DNA of 64,000 nt from Bradyrhizobium sp. BTAi1 (GTDB lineage: Bacteria; Pseudomonadota; Alphaproteobacteria; Rhizobiales; Xanthobacteraceae): NCBI RefSeq assembly GCF_000015165.1, contig NC_009485.1, forward strand, positions 3,925,501-3,989,500, read 5' to 3'. Position numbers and translations under genes: made by a program. Of the stretch, positions 6,969-16,604 are shown piece by piece; position 1 is the stretch's first letter; each line of letters opens with the position of its first letter. Below the pieces are notes generated by a model. It saw only the letters and a list, made by a program, of their open reading frames with translations, was not told the DNA's origin and searched no databases.

Positions 6969-7325
6969 ATGAGCATCACGATCTACGGAATCAAGAACTG
7001 CGACACGATGAAGAAGGCGCGTGCCTGGCTCGACGATCATGGCGTGGCTTACGACTTCCACGACTACAAGACGGCTGGAATCGACAAGGCGACGTTGAAG
7101 ACCTGGAGCGACGAGGTCGGCTGGGAGCTGTTGCTCAATCGCGCCGGCACCACGTTCAAGAAATTGCCCGACGCCGACAAGGAGGGACTCACCGACGCCA
7201 AGGCGATCGCGCTGATGCTGGCGCAGCCATCGATGATCAAGCGGCCGGTGCTCGATCTCGGTGGCCGCCGTATCGTCGGCTTCAAGCCGGAGATCTACGC
7301 CAAGGACGTGAAGGGCGCGAAGTAG
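6969..7325 (+). CDS. ArsC/Spx-family protein, YffB-like
   Basis: A 118-residue thioredoxin-fold protein of the ArsC/Spx/YffB family. It has one N-terminal cysteine in YGIKNCDTMKKARAWL and the C-terminal KRPVLDLGGRRIVGF segment. YffB-type proteins are thought to be glutathione-linked reductases rather than arsenate reductases; the reaction here is unproven. Monocistronic by spacing. Confidence 0.8.
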   Translation: MSITIYGIKNCDTMKKARAWLDDHGVAYDFHDYKTAGIDKATLKTWSDEVGWELLLNRAGTTFKKLPDADKEGLTDAKAIALMLAQPSMIKRPVLDLGGRRIVGFKPEIYAKDVKGAK

Positions 7326-7667
7326 CAGGCCGGTGCCGGCAACCCGTAAGAGCCCGTGCCGTCGTGATCGCGAATGACCACGCGCGCTGCGGGGCCGGCG
7401 CCAAACGCGCTGGCGGTGAAGCGCATGATGGTGGCATAGTATTCTATGTCCGCGGGAAGAAGAGAATCGTATCAACGCAAGGTGCATGGATGGCGTTGCG
7501 ACGCCAATGCCCAGCTTTCCGCCTTGCCTAACTCCCTCGATTGACGGCATATTCCGGCGCGAAGCGGTCGCGGGTGGTGGCAAGCAATTGTCCAACCGTC
7601 CGGCAGAGCCGCCGTACAGGAAGAAGCGAGGGCTGGGCGCCGACGGCGCCGGCTGGGGGGATTCTGT
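7326..7667 (+). promoter_or_regulatory. Leader region of the ABC importer operon
   Basis: 342 bases without a supported gene precede the importer operon, so its promoter must lie here. A TTGACG at about 7541 is a possible -35 box, but no convincing partner or operator was found. Confidence 0.3.
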
Positions 7668-8423
7668 TTGGCTGACGAGTTCATTCTCGAAACCCACGGA
7701 TTGACGAAGGAATTCGCGGGGTTCTTTGCCGTTCGCGATGTTTCGCTCAAGATACGCCGGGGCACCATTCACGCGCTGATCGGTCCCAACGGGGCCGGCA
7801 AGACCACGTGCTTCAATCTTCTGACCAAGTTCCTGCGCCCTTCAGCGGGCAAGATTCTCTATAAGGGGCAGGACATTACGGCCGTGGCGCCGGCCGATGT
7901 GGCGCGTCTCGGCCTGGTCCGCTCGTTCCAGATCTCGGCGGTGTTTCCACATCTGACCGCGCTGGAGAACGTCCGCGTCGCCCTGCAACGGCAGCATGGC
8001 TCGTCATTCGACTTCTGGCGCTCCAAGAGCGTGCTGAACCGCTTCAATGCCCGGGCGCTGGAGCTGCTTAACGATGTCGGCCTGAGCGAGTTCGCGAATA
8101 TTCCGGCGGTCGAAATGCCGTATGGACGCAAGCGCGCGTTGGAGATCGCGACCACTCTGGCGCTCGATCCGGAGATGATGCTGCTGGACGAGCCGATGGC
8201 CGGCATGGGCCATGAGGACATCGACAAGATCGCCGCGCTGATCAAGCGCATCTCGGCCAAATACACGATCCTGATGGTCGAGCATAATCTGAGCGTCGTC
8301 GCCAACCTGTCCGACACCATCACGGTGCTGACCCGCGGCCAGGTGCTGACCGAGGGACCGTATTCCGAGCTCGCGAAGGATGAGCGCGTCAAGGAAGCCT
8401 ATCTGGGAGCCGGACATGCCTGA
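7668..8423 (+). CDS. Branched-chain amino acid/amide ABC transporter ATPase, LivG-type
   Basis: A 251-residue ATPase with Walker A GPNGAGKTT (residues 37-45), Walker B MLLDEPMAGM, and switch histidine in LMVEHNLSVV. The signature motif is degenerate (MPYGRKRALEIA) instead of LSGGQ, a feature of this subfamily. It begins with TTG after a GGGGG ribosome site. It powers uptake together with the LivF-type ATPase whose start overlaps its stop by eight bases. Gene order livG-livF-SBP-livH-livM defines a complete HAAT-family importer. Confidence 0.88.
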   Translation: MADEFILETHGLTKEFAGFFAVRDVSLKIRRGTIHALIGPNGAGKTTCFNLLTKFLRPSAGKILYKGQDITAVAPADVARLGLVRSFQISAVFPHLTALENVRVALQRQHGSSFDFWRSKSVLNRFNARALELLNDVGLSEFANIPAVEMPYGRKRALEIATTLALDPEMMLLDEPMAGMGHEDIDKIAALIKRISAKYTILMVEHNLSVVANLSDTITVLTRGQVLTEGPYSELAKDERVKEAYLGAGHA

Positions 8424-9162
8424 GGTGATGACGGCTGCAAAGCCAGGGCAGGCGGCTGCCACCAGCACCATTCTCGATGTGAAAAATCTCGAGAGCTGGT
8501 ACGGCGAATCCCACATTCTCCACGGCATGAACTTCACGGTGAATGCCGGCGAGGTCGTCACCTTGCTCGGGCGCAACGGCGCCGGCAAGACCACGACCTT
8601 GAAGTCGATCATGGGGATCATCGGCAAGCGCACCGGCTCGGTGCAGTTCAACGGCCAGCAGCTGATCCGCATGACTTCGGACCGAATCGCGCGGCTGGGC
8701 ATCGCGCTATGTCCGGAGGAGCGCGGCATCTTCGCGAGCCTCGACGTCCGCGAGAACCTGCTGCTGCCGCCGGTGGTGCGGCCGGGCGGGCTCACGCTCG
8801 ACCAGATCTTCGAGCTGTTTCCGAATTTGAAGGAGCGGCTGAAGAGCCAGGGCACCAAGCTGTCCGGCGGCGAGCAGCAGATGCTGGCGATCGCGCGCAT
8901 CCTGCGCACCGGCGCGAGCTTCCTGATGCTGGACGAGCCGACCGAAGGCCTCGCTCCGGTCATCATCCAGCAGATCGGCCACACCATCGCGCGGCTGAAG
9001 AAGGAGGGGTTCACGATCCTCCTGGTCGAGCAGAACTTCCGTTTCGCCTCGACCGTCGCCGACCGCTATTATGTCGTCGAGCACGGCAAGGTCATCGACG
9101 GTTTCGCCAATGCCGATCTCGCCGCCAACATGGACAAGCTTCATACTTACCTCGGCGTCTGA
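8416..9162 (+). CDS. Branched-chain amino acid/amide ABC transporter ATPase, LivF-type
   Basis: A 248-residue ATPase with Walker A GRNGAGKTT, canonical signature LSGGEQQM, Walker B FLMLDEPTEGLAP and switch LLVEQNF. The ATG at 8416 lies inside the end of the upstream ATPase gene, so translation is coupled. It pairs with the LivG-type protein to drive the LivH/LivM channel. Substrate is unknown; family members take up branched-chain amino acids, short amides, urea or aromatic acids. Confidence 0.88.
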   Translation: MPEVMTAAKPGQAAATSTILDVKNLESWYGESHILHGMNFTVNAGEVVTLLGRNGAGKTTTLKSIMGIIGKRTGSVQFNGQQLIRMTSDRIARLGIALCPEERGIFASLDVRENLLLPPVVRPGGLTLDQIFELFPNLKERLKSQGTKLSGGEQQMLAIARILRTGASFLMLDEPTEGLAPVIIQQIGHTIARLKKEGFTILLVEQNFRFASTVADRYYVVEHGKVIDGFANADLAANMDKLHTYLGV

Positions 9163-9205
9163 CCGGCGCTGGGACCGTTTCTTGGAACATTCTGGAAAGT
9201 TGGAA

Positions 9206-10429
9206 ATGAAAAACAGATTCATCGCGTCATTGCTGCTGGGAACGGCGCTCAGCTTCGCGGCGGGCAGCATCGCCTCGGCCGGCGACAAGACCGTCAAGAT
9301 CGGCGCGCTGTCCGACCAGTCCGGCCTGTATTCGGATCTCGGCGGCCCCGGCTCGACCTTGGCGACGCAGATGGCCATCGAGGATTCCGGGCTCGCGGGC
9401 AAGGGCTGGAAGATCGATGTGATCTCCGGCGACCATCAGAACAAGCCGGATATCGGCACCTCGATCGCGCGGCAATGGTTCGACGTCGACAAGGTCGACA
9501 TCATCGTCGACGTGCCGAATTCGGGCGTGGCGCTGGCGGTCAACAACGTCGTCAAGGAGAAGAACGGCGTCTACATCAATTCGGGGGCCGCGACCTCCGA
9601 CCTCACCAATGCGCAGTGCTCGCCCAACACGGTGCACTGGACCTATGACACCTACATGCTGGCGCACACCACCGGCCAGGCGCTGGTCAAGGCGGGCGGC
9701 ACCAGTTGGTTCTTCCTGACCGCCGACTATGCATTCGGCGCGGCGCTGGAGCGCGACACCACGGCGGTCGTGACCGCCAATGGCGGCAAGGTGATCGGCG
9801 GCGTCAAGCACCCGCTCAACACCTCCGACTTCTCGTCCTTCCTGCTGCAGGCGCAGTCCTCGGGCGCCAAGGTCATCGGCCTCGCCAATGCCGGCGGCGA
9901 CACCACCAACTCGATCAAGCAGGCGGCCGAGTTCGGCATCACCAAGGGCGGCCAGAAGCTTGCCGCGCTGCTGCTGTTCCTGACCGACGTCAAGTCGATC
10001 GGGCTCGACATCGCGCAGGGCCTCAATTTCACCGAAACCTTCTACTGGGACATGAACGACCAGACCCGCGCCTTCTCGGAGCGCTTTGCCAAGCGGATGA
10101 AGAACGGTGCGCCGCCGACCATGGTGCAGGCCGGCGTCTATGCGGGCCTCCTGCATTACTTCAAGGCGCTGGAGGCGCTCGGCGAGAACCCCCATGACGG
10201 CGTCAAGATCGTCGAGAAGATGAAGTCGATCCCGACCGAGGATGCGCTGTTCGGCAAGGGCGAGATCCAGCCCAATGGCCGCACCATCCACACCGCCTAT
10301 TTGTTCGAGGTCAAGAAACCGTCCGAGTCCAAGGCGCCGTGGGATCTCTACAAGCTGGTCGGCTCGGTGCCGGGCGACCAGGCCTTCACGCCGCTCGACA
10401 AGAGTGCGTGCGCCCTGTTGAAGAAGTGA
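9206..10429 (+). CDS. ABC transporter periplasmic substrate-binding protein (HAAT family)
   Basis: A 407-residue type I periplasmic binding protein. Residues 1-25 form a Sec signal peptide ending in SIASAG. The mature domain begins KTVKIGALSDQSGLYSDLGG, the ligand-facing segment of this family. It lies between the ATPases and permeases of the importer and is followed by a strong hairpin that could raise its expression relative to the permeases. A close paralogue is encoded at 32555-33781, sharing long blocks such as VISGDHQNKPDIG and TADYAFG. Confidence 0.88.
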   Translation: MKNRFIASLLLGTALSFAAGSIASAGDKTVKIGALSDQSGLYSDLGGPGSTLATQMAIEDSGLAGKGWKIDVISGDHQNKPDIGTSIARQWFDVDKVDIIVDVPNSGVALAVNNVVKEKNGVYINSGAATSDLTNAQCSPNTVHWTYDTYMLAHTTGQALVKAGGTSWFFLTADYAFGAALERDTTAVVTANGGKVIGGVKHPLNTSDFSSFLLQAQSSGAKVIGLANAGGDTTNSIKQAAEFGITKGGQKLAALLLFLTDVKSIGLDIAQGLNFTETFYWDMNDQTRAFSERFAKRMKNGAPPTMVQAGVYAGLLHYFKALEALGENPHDGVKIVEKMKSIPTEDALFGKGEIQPNGRTIHTAYLFEVKKPSESKAPWDLYKLVGSVPGDQAFTPLDKSACALLKK

Positions 10430-10435
10430 GCCGCT

Positions 10436-10465
10436 GCAGCCCCGGCGGTCCGCTGCCGGGGCTGC
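10436..10465 (+). terminator. Intercistronic hairpin after the binding-protein gene
   Basis: GCAGCCCCGGC (10436-10446) pairs perfectly with GCCGGGGCTGC (10455-10465) around an eight-base loop, seven bases after the stop codon. Only a short T stretch (CCTTT) follows. It most likely protects the upstream mRNA or partly terminates, giving more binding protein than permease. Confidence 0.6.
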
Positions 10466-10505
10466 TCGTCCTTTAGGAAACGCCGAGAGAAGACAGAACA
10501 AGACG

Positions 10506-11369
10506 ATGCAGGCCCTCTACGCACAGCTCCTGGTCGGACTGATCAACGGCTCGTTCTACGCGCTGCTCAGTCTCGGGCTTGCCGTCATCTTCGGCATGCT
10601 CAACATCATCAATTTCGCCCATGGCGCGCTCTACATGATGGGCGCGTTCTGCGCCTATTTCCTGCTGAACCTCGGCGGCATCAACTATTGGTGGGCGCTG
10701 CTGCTGGCGCCGATCATCGTCGGCATCTTCGGCATGATCCTGGAGCGCACGCTGCTGCAGTGGCTGACCGGGCTCGACCACCTCTACGGCCTGCTGCTGA
10801 CCTTCGGCATCGCGCTGATCGTGCAGGGCCTGTTCCAGAACTATTTCGGCTCCTCGGGCCTGCCTTACGCGATCCCCGATCAGCTGCGCGGCGGCATGAA
10901 TCTCGGCTTCATGTTCCTGCCGATCTATCGCGGCTGGGTCGTGGTGTTCTCGCTGATCGTGTGCCTGGCGACCTGGTTCCTGATCGAGCGCACGCGGCTT
11001 GGCGCCTATCTGCGCGCGGCCACTGAAAATCCGACCCTGGTGCGCGCCTTCGGCGTCAACGTGCCGCGCATGATCACGCTCACTTACGGCCTTGGCGTCG
11101 GCCTCGCCGCGCTCGCCGGCGTGCTGTCGGCGCCGATTAACCAGGTCCGGCCGCTGATGGGCGCCGACCTGATCATCGTCGTGTTCGCGGTGGTCGTGAT
11201 CGGCGGCATGGGCTCGATCATGGGCTCGATCATCACCGGCTTCGCGCTCGGCGTGATCGAGGGACTGACCAAATATTTCTATCCCGAGGCTTCCAACACC
11301 GTGGTCTTCGTTCTGATGGTCCTGGTGCTCCTGGTGAAGCCGACGGGTCTGACCGGACGGGCGGCCTGA
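10506..11369 (+). CDS. ABC transporter permease, LivH-type
   Basis: A 287-residue inner-membrane permease with about eight hydrophobic helices. The N-terminal LVGLINGSFYALLSLGLAVI and the MLNIINFAHGALYMMGAF block are hallmarks of LivH proteins, and the conserved cytoplasmic loop for ATPase contact reads RAATENPTLVRAFGVN. It forms the translocation pathway with the LivM-type protein encoded one base downstream. Confidence 0.88.
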   Translation: MQALYAQLLVGLINGSFYALLSLGLAVIFGMLNIINFAHGALYMMGAFCAYFLLNLGGINYWWALLLAPIIVGIFGMILERTLLQWLTGLDHLYGLLLTFGIALIVQGLFQNYFGSSGLPYAIPDQLRGGMNLGFMFLPIYRGWVVVFSLIVCLATWFLIERTRLGAYLRAATENPTLVRAFGVNVPRMITLTYGLGVGLAALAGVLSAPINQVRPLMGADLIIVVFAVVVIGGMGSIMGSIITGFALGVIEGLTKYFYPEASNTVVFVLMVLVLLVKPTGLTGRAA

Positions 11370-11370
11370 C

Positions 11371-12339
11371 ATGACATCGATCACCGACGAGACCCTGCCG
11401 ATCACACCGCGCGCGATGCGCGACGAGATGATCGTGTTCGTCATCATGGCCGCGTTGCTCGCCATCGTGCCGTTCACCGGGCTATACCCGTTCTTCGTGA
11501 TGCAGGCGCTGTGCTTTGCGCTGCTGGCCTGCGCCTTCAATCTGCTGATCGGCTATGGCGGGCTGCTGTCGTTCGGCCACGCGATGTTCCTGGGCACCGC
11601 CGGCTATTGCAGCGCGCATGCGCTGAAGGTCTGGGGCCTGCCGCCGGAGCTCGGCATCCTCACCGGCATCGCCGGCGCCTTCGTGCTGTCGGTCGTCACC
11701 GGCTACATTTCGATTCGCCGCCAGGGCATCTACTTCTCGATGATCACCCTGGCGCTGTCGCAGCTGCTGTACTTCGTCTATCTGCAGACGCCGTTCACCC
11801 ATGGCGAGGACGGCATCCAGGGCATCCCGCAGGGCAGGCTGTTCGGCTTCATCGACCTGTCGAAGCCCACCACGCTGTATTACGTCGTGCTGGTCGGCTT
11901 CCTCGCCGGCTTCCTGCTGATCTTCCGCACCATCAACTCGCCGTTCGGCGAGGTGCTGAAGGCGATCCGCGAGAACGAGCAGCGCGCGATCTCTCTCGGC
12001 TACAAGACCGACCAGTACAAGTTGCTGGCCTATATCCTGTCCGGCACCATCGCCGGCTTTGCGGGCGCGCTGAAGGTGTTCGTGGCCCAGAACGCCTCGC
12101 TCACCGACGTGCATTGGTCGATGTCGGGCGAGATCGTGCTGATGACCCTGGTCGGCGGTCTTGGAACCGTGTTCGGTCCGGTCGTCGGCGCCTTCGTGAT
12201 CATCGCCATGCAGCAATATCTGGCCGGCTTCGGGCAGTGGGTGACCGTCATCCAGGGCGTCATCTTCGTCGCCTGCGTGCTCACCTTCCGCCGCGGGGTG
12301 GTCGGGGAAATCGCCCATCTGTTCAAGCGATCCCTCTAA
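11371..12339 (+). CDS. ABC transporter permease, LivM-type
   Basis: A 322-residue membrane permease. Family features are LLIGYGGLLSFGHAMFLGTA near residue 55, the EAA-like loop KAIRENEQRAISLGY near 195, and VLMTLVGGLGTVFGPVVGA near the C-terminus. It is the last gene of the importer operon and starts one base after the LivH-type stop. Confidence 0.88.
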   Translation: MTSITDETLPITPRAMRDEMIVFVIMAALLAIVPFTGLYPFFVMQALCFALLACAFNLLIGYGGLLSFGHAMFLGTAGYCSAHALKVWGLPPELGILTGIAGAFVLSVVTGYISIRRQGIYFSMITLALSQLLYFVYLQTPFTHGEDGIQGIPQGRLFGFIDLSKPTTLYYVVLVGFLAGFLLIFRTINSPFGEVLKAIRENEQRAISLGYKTDQYKLLAYILSGTIAGFAGALKVFVAQNASLTDVHWSMSGEIVLMTLVGGLGTVFGPVVGAFVIIAMQQYLAGFGQWVTVIQGVIFVACVLTFRRGVVGEIAHLFKRSL

Positions 12340-12482
12340 GCCATTGATTTGTTGGGGTAACGCCGAAAAGGCAGAAAGCGGTGGATGATCCGGCCGCCGC
12401 TTCTGCTGTGACGCGATCCGGAGTATGACACTTCTGTGACGGGCCGGCCCCGGCCCGTTTCGGAATCGATGGATCTCGTCCC

Positions 12483-13127
12483 ATGCTGAACTGGTTTCGT
12501 GCCGTCCTCCCGCGGGAGGAGCGGTTTTTCGATTTGTTCGCCCGCCACAACAAGGTGGTGATCCAGGGCGCGCATGCGCTGCAGGACATGCTCAAGGGCG
12601 GCGACGACATTCTGGTGCATTGCCAGCGGGTCAGCCAGTTCGAGAACGAGGCCGACAACATCACCCGCGAAGTGCTGACCGCCGTCCGCCGCACTTTCAT
12701 CACCCCGTTCGACCGCGGCGACATCAAGAACCTGATCACCTCGATGGACGATGCCATCGACCAGATGCAGCAGACGTCCAAGGCCGTGGTGCTGTTCGAG
12801 GTCAAGGAGTTCGAGCCGACGATGCGGGAGATGGGCACCTTGCTGGTCGACTGCGCGAACCTGATCGGGCGCGCGCTGCCGCTGTTGCAGGCGATCGGCC
12901 AGAACGTGCCGATGATCACTGCGATCACCGAGGAGATGACCAAGCTCGAGGGCCGCGTCGACGACCTTCACGACATCGGGCTGAAAGAGCTGTTCCTCAA
13001 GCACCGCAACGCCAACACCATGGACTTCATCGTCGGCGCGGAGATCTACGATCATCTGGAGAAGGTCGCCGACCGCTTCGACGACGTCGCCAACGAGATC
13101 AATTCGATCATGATCGAACAGGTCTAG
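12483..13127 (+). CDS. DUF47/PhoU-like accessory protein of phosphate uptake
   Basis: A 214-residue helical protein of the DUF47 (YkaA/PhoU-like) family. Characteristic stretches are FENEADNITREVLTAVRRTF with the acidic metal-binding pattern near residue 55, and DIKNLITSMDDAIDQM. It sits 14 bases ahead of a Pit transporter, the usual pairing, and is thought to modulate that transporter. No Pho box was confirmed upstream. Confidence 0.85.
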   Translation: MLNWFRAVLPREERFFDLFARHNKVVIQGAHALQDMLKGGDDILVHCQRVSQFENEADNITREVLTAVRRTFITPFDRGDIKNLITSMDDAIDQMQQTSKAVVLFEVKEFEPTMREMGTLLVDCANLIGRALPLLQAIGQNVPMITAITEEMTKLEGRVDDLHDIGLKELFLKHRNANTMDFIVGAEIYDHLEKVADRFDDVANEINSIMIEQV

Positions 13128-13141
13128 GGTAGGGTCGCGCC

Positions 13142-14152
13142 GTGGACGCTCATCTCGGCCTTCCGATCCTGGTCGGCCTCATCGCCGTCGCGCTTGCCTT
13201 CGACTTCCTGAATGGCCTGCACGACGCCGCCAACTCGATCGCGACCATCGTCTCGACCCGCGTGCTCCGGCCGCAATATGCGGTGTTTTGGGCCGCGTTC
13301 TTCAATTTCGTGGCCTTCGGCGTCTTCGGCCTGCACGTCGCCCAGACCATCGGCACCGGCATCATCGATCCCGCGATCGTCGACGCGCAGGTGATCTTTG
13401 CCGCGCTGGTCGGGGCCATCGTCTGGAACCTCGTGACCTGGGCCGCCGGAATCCCGTCGTCGAGCTCGCACGCGCTGATCGGCGGGCTGGTCGGGGCAGG
13501 GGTGGCCAAGGCCGGCATCTCGGCCACGGTCTGGAGCGGGCTGTCGAAGACAGTGCTGGCGATCGTGCTGTCGCCGCTGGTCGGACTGATCCTGGCGATG
13601 ATCCTGGTCGCGATCGTGTCCTGGGCCTCGGTGCGCTCGACGCCGTTCGCAGTCGACCGCGCCTTCCGCATCCTGCAATTCGCCTCCGCCTCGCTGTACT
13701 CGCTCGGCCATGGCGGCAATGACGCGCAGAAGACGATGGGCATCATCGCCGTGCTGTTGTACTCGCAGGGCCATCTCGGCGAGCATTTCACGGTTCCGTT
13801 CTGGGTCGTGCTGTCGTGCCAGGCGGCGATGGCGCTGGGCACCCTGATGGGCGGCTGGCGGATCGTCCGCACCATGGGTCTGCGCATTACCAAGCTGAAC
13901 CCGATGCAGGGCTTCTGCGCCGAGACCGGCGGCGCCATCACCCTGTTCCTGGCGACCTTCCTCGGCGTGCCCGTCTCCACCACCCACACCATCACCGGCG
14001 CCATTGTCGGCGTCGGCGCCGCCCGCCGCGCCTCGGCGGTGCGCTGGAACGTGGCCGGATCGATCGTCTACGCCTGGATTTTCACGATTCCGGCCTCCGC
14101 CATCGTCTCGGCGCTGGCCTTCTGGCTGGTGTCGGTGCTCCGGCACGGGTGA
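13142..14152 (+). CDS. pitA: Low-affinity inorganic phosphate transporter, PitA-type
   Basis: A 336-residue PiT-family carrier with about ten hydrophobic segments. Both signature repeats are present: FLNGLHDAANSIATIVSTR near the N-terminus and SLGHGGNDAQKTMGII in the second half, plus the GIPSSSSHALIGG and GVPVSTTHTITG elements. It should import metal-phosphate with protons. Starts with GTG and is cotranscribed with the DUF47 gene. Confidence 0.88.
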   Translation: MDAHLGLPILVGLIAVALAFDFLNGLHDAANSIATIVSTRVLRPQYAVFWAAFFNFVAFGVFGLHVAQTIGTGIIDPAIVDAQVIFAALVGAIVWNLVTWAAGIPSSSSHALIGGLVGAGVAKAGISATVWSGLSKTVLAIVLSPLVGLILAMILVAIVSWASVRSTPFAVDRAFRILQFASASLYSLGHGGNDAQKTMGIIAVLLYSQGHLGEHFTVPFWVVLSCQAAMALGTLMGGWRIVRTMGLRITKLNPMQGFCAETGGAITLFLATFLGVPVSTTHTITGAIVGVGAARRASAVRWNVAGSIVYAWIFTIPASAIVSALAFWLVSVLRHG

Positions 14153-14187
14153 CTGGATGGGAGTGCCTTCCTAGGGGCGTTGGGGCT

Positions 14188-14229
14188 CATGGTTCGAGAC
14201 GCGCCGCAACGGCGGCGCTCCTCACCATG
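14188..14229. repeat. Palindromic repeat (REP-like)
   Basis: CATGGTTCGAGACGC (14188-14202) and GCGCTCCTCACCATG (14215-14229) form an imperfect palindrome around a GC-rich centre. It lies in the 338-base gap between pitA and prfC, which holds no gene, and resembles the second palindrome 50 bases on. Confidence 0.5.
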
Positions 14230-14281
14230 CGGTTGAAGGGGGAATCTGGTCGCGAAGACCTCGCCGCACGTTTCAGACCTC

Positions 14282-14320
14282 GTCCTGAGGAGCCCGCCAC
14301 AGCCGGGCGTCTCGAAGGAC
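14282..14320. repeat. Palindromic repeat (REP-like)
   Basis: GTCCTGAGGAGCCCG (14282-14296) and CGGGCGTCTCGAAGGAC (14304-14320) form an imperfect palindrome. The CCTGAGGAGC...GTCTCGAAGGA core matches, as I recall, a palindrome scattered widely between genes in Bradyrhizobium. It is probably a structural repeat of the genome rather than a control site for prfC. Confidence 0.55.
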
Positions 14321-14490
14321 GGCCGCGGGCGGGGTGCCAGCGCCGGAGCTATCCCGTCGGCCGCCCGGTTAACTCCCCGGTTGGAGTTGCGGTGCAAAAC
14401 GCCTATATGGAGGGCGCGCGGCGGCATTGATCCCGCGCGTTTCCCACGACATCGCCCGCTCTCTGGCCCCGAAACGACGCCTGCCGCCTC

Positions 14491-16110
14491 ATGTCCGATA
14501 CCGCCGTCACGACCGAACAGCCCGCCCGCACCGCCTTGTCCGACGAGGTGGCGCGCCGGCGCACCTTCGCCATCATCTCGCATCCGGACGCCGGCAAGAC
14601 CACGCTGACCGAGAAACTCCTGCTGTTCGGCGGCGCCATCAACCTTGCCGGCCAGGTCAAGGCCAAGGGCGAGCGCCGCAACACCCGCTCGGACTGGATG
14701 AAGATCGAGCGCGAGCGCGGCATCTCCGTCGTGACCTCGGTGATGACCTTTGAGTTCGAGGGGCTCGTGTTCAATCTCTTGGACACGCCGGGCCACGAAG
14801 ACTTCAGCGAGGATACTTACCGCACGCTCACCGCAGTCGACTCCGCCGTCATGGTGATCGACGCCGCCAAGGGCATCGAAGCGCGCACGCGAAAACTGTT
14901 CGAGGTGTGCCGCCTGCGCGACATCCCGATCATCACCTTCATCAACAAGATGGACCGCGAGAGCCGCGACACCTTCGATCTCCTCGACGAGATCGAGAAG
15001 ACGCTGGCGCTCGACACCACGCCGATGACCTGGCCGGTCGGCCGCGGCCGCGACTTCATCGGCACCTATGACATCCGCGACGGCGGCGTGCGTCTGCTCG
15101 AAGGCGGCGGCGCCAAGACCGGCGCCGCGCAGCAGATCGAGATCTCCGAGCTCGGCAAGATCAACGCCAATCTCGACATGAGCCAGATCACTGACGAACT
15201 GGAGCTGGTCAGGGAGGCCTGCAAGCCGTTCGAGCTGGATGCGTTCCGCGAGGGCCATCTGACGCCGGTCTATTTCGGCAGCGCGCTGCGCAATTTCGGC
15301 GTCGGCGATCTCCTGGAAGGCCTCGGCCGCTATGCGCCGTCGCCGCGCGCGCAGGAATCCAACCTGCGTAAGGTCGATGCCGCCGAGCCGCGCATGAGCG
15401 CCTTCGTCTTCAAGATCCAGGCGAACATGGACCCGAACCACCGCGACCGCATCGCCTTCGCACGGCTGTGCTCGGGCAAGCTCAACCGCGGCATGAAGGC
15501 GAAGCTGGTGCGCACCGGCAAGACCATGCCGCTGTCGAGCCCGCAATTCTTCTTCGCCCAGGACCGCTCGGTGGCGGACGAAGCCTTCGCCGGCGACGTC
15601 GTCGGCATTCCCAATCATGGCTCGTTGCGCATCGGCGACACCCTGACCGAGGGCGAGGACCTCACCTTCGTCGGCGTGCCGAGCTTCGCGCCGGAAATCG
15701 TCCGCCGCGTCAGGCTGACCGACGCGATGAAGGCCAAGAAGCTGAAGGAAGCGCTGCAGCAGATGTCGGAGGAGGGCGTCGTGCAGGTGTTCCGGCCGCG
15801 CGACGGCGCGCCGGCGCTCGTCGGCGTCGTCGGCCCGCTGCAGCTCGACGTGCTCAAGGCGCGGCTCGATGCCGAATATTCGCTGCCCGTCGAGTTCGAG
15901 ATCTCCGAGTTCTCGCTGGCGCGCTGGATCTCCTGCGATGACAAGAAGAAGCTCGAGGCCTTCATCGCCGCCAACAATTCCGGCGTCGCCGACGATGTCG
16001 ATGGCGACCCGGTGTTCCTGGCCAAGAACGAGTTCTATCTCGGCTACACCAAGGAGCGCGCCGAAGGCATCGTGTTCTCCAACGTCAAGGACGTGAAGAA
16101 GAAGGCGTAG
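14491..16110 (+). CDS. prfC: Peptide chain release factor 3
   Basis: A 539-residue translational GTPase. G1 is HPDAGKTTLTEKLL (residues 28-41), G3 DTPGHEDFSEDTYRTL and G4 NKMDRE. The RF3-specific start RRRTFAIISHPDAGKTT and length (about 530 residues) separate it from EF-G. It recycles RF1/RF2 from the ribosome after peptide release. Monocistronic, converging on a MarR gene. Confidence 0.95.
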   Translation: MSDTAVTTEQPARTALSDEVARRRTFAIISHPDAGKTTLTEKLLLFGGAINLAGQVKAKGERRNTRSDWMKIERERGISVVTSVMTFEFEGLVFNLLDTPGHEDFSEDTYRTLTAVDSAVMVIDAAKGIEARTRKLFEVCRLRDIPIITFINKMDRESRDTFDLLDEIEKTLALDTTPMTWPVGRGRDFIGTYDIRDGGVRLLEGGGAKTGAAQQIEISELGKINANLDMSQITDELELVREACKPFELDAFREGHLTPVYFGSALRNFGVGDLLEGLGRYAPSPRAQESNLRKVDAAEPRMSAFVFKIQANMDPNHRDRIAFARLCSGKLNRGMKAKLVRTGKTMPLSSPQFFFAQDRSVADEAFAGDVVGIPNHGSLRIGDTLTEGEDLTFVGVPSFAPEIVRRVRLTDAMKAKKLKEALQQMSEEGVVQVFRPRDGAPALVGVVGPLQLDVLKARLDAEYSLPVEFEISEFSLARWISCDDKKKLEAFIAANNSGVADDVDGDPVFLAKNEFYLGYTKERAEGIVFSNVKDVKKKA

Positions 16111-16139
16111 CGCCGCGGTCTCTGCGTTTGGAGGGATCG

Positions 16140-16604
16140 TTACCGATTTCGCCCGAATACTTTGAGCACCTGCAGAAGTTGCTGATGTCCTTGAGGGCCG
16201 ACCTTATCCATCAGCCGACGCTCGTGCTCCTGGACCAGACTCTCGGCTTGCTCAAGCAGCGCGATGCCCGCTCCGGTGAGATGCAGCGCGTGCGTGCGCC
16301 GGTCTGACGTCGGCAAGCGTTCGAGCAATCCGCGCGATTGCAACTCGTCAAGCGGTGGAATGATCGCCGAGCGGCCGATGCCGAGCACCTCCGACAGGGC
16401 CATTTGCGACAACCCCGGATTGTCCCGAATCACGACGAGTATCGAATACTGTGAGGGGCGAATATCGAGTGGGGCGAGCGTCGCGTTGAAGTCCTCGAAT
16501 ACCCAGAGCTGGGCCTGCCGGATCAGGTAGCCGGCACGGCTTGTTAGACCGTCGATGCGGATCCGAGAACGTGCGTCGGTTTCCTGGGTCAGAAGTCGCC
16601 TCAT
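16140..16604 (-). CDS. MarR-family transcriptional regulator
   Basis: A 154-residue winged-helix regulator. The recognition region reads LSQMALSEVLGIGRSAIIPP, followed by the wing LERLPTSDRRTHALHLT and a dimerisation helix at each end. The start at 16604 (MRRLLTQET) gives the usual family length; the frame stays open to 16700. It is divergent from the autotransporter gene, with an inverted repeat between them, so it probably controls that gene and itself. Confidence 0.8.
   Translation of the reverse strand: MRRLLTQETDARSRIRIDGLTSRAGYLIRQAQLWVFEDFNATLAPLDIRPSQYSILVVIRDNPGLSQMALSEVLGIGRSAIIPPLDELQSRGLLERLPTSDRRTHALHLTGAGIALLEQAESLVQEHERRLMDKVGPQGHQQLLQVLKVFGRNR

Noticed and set aside
12400..12482. 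Pho box upstream of the DUF47-pitA pair
   Set aside because: Two TGTGAC copies occur, but their spacing (about 29 bases) does not match the tandem 11-base layout of Pho boxes.
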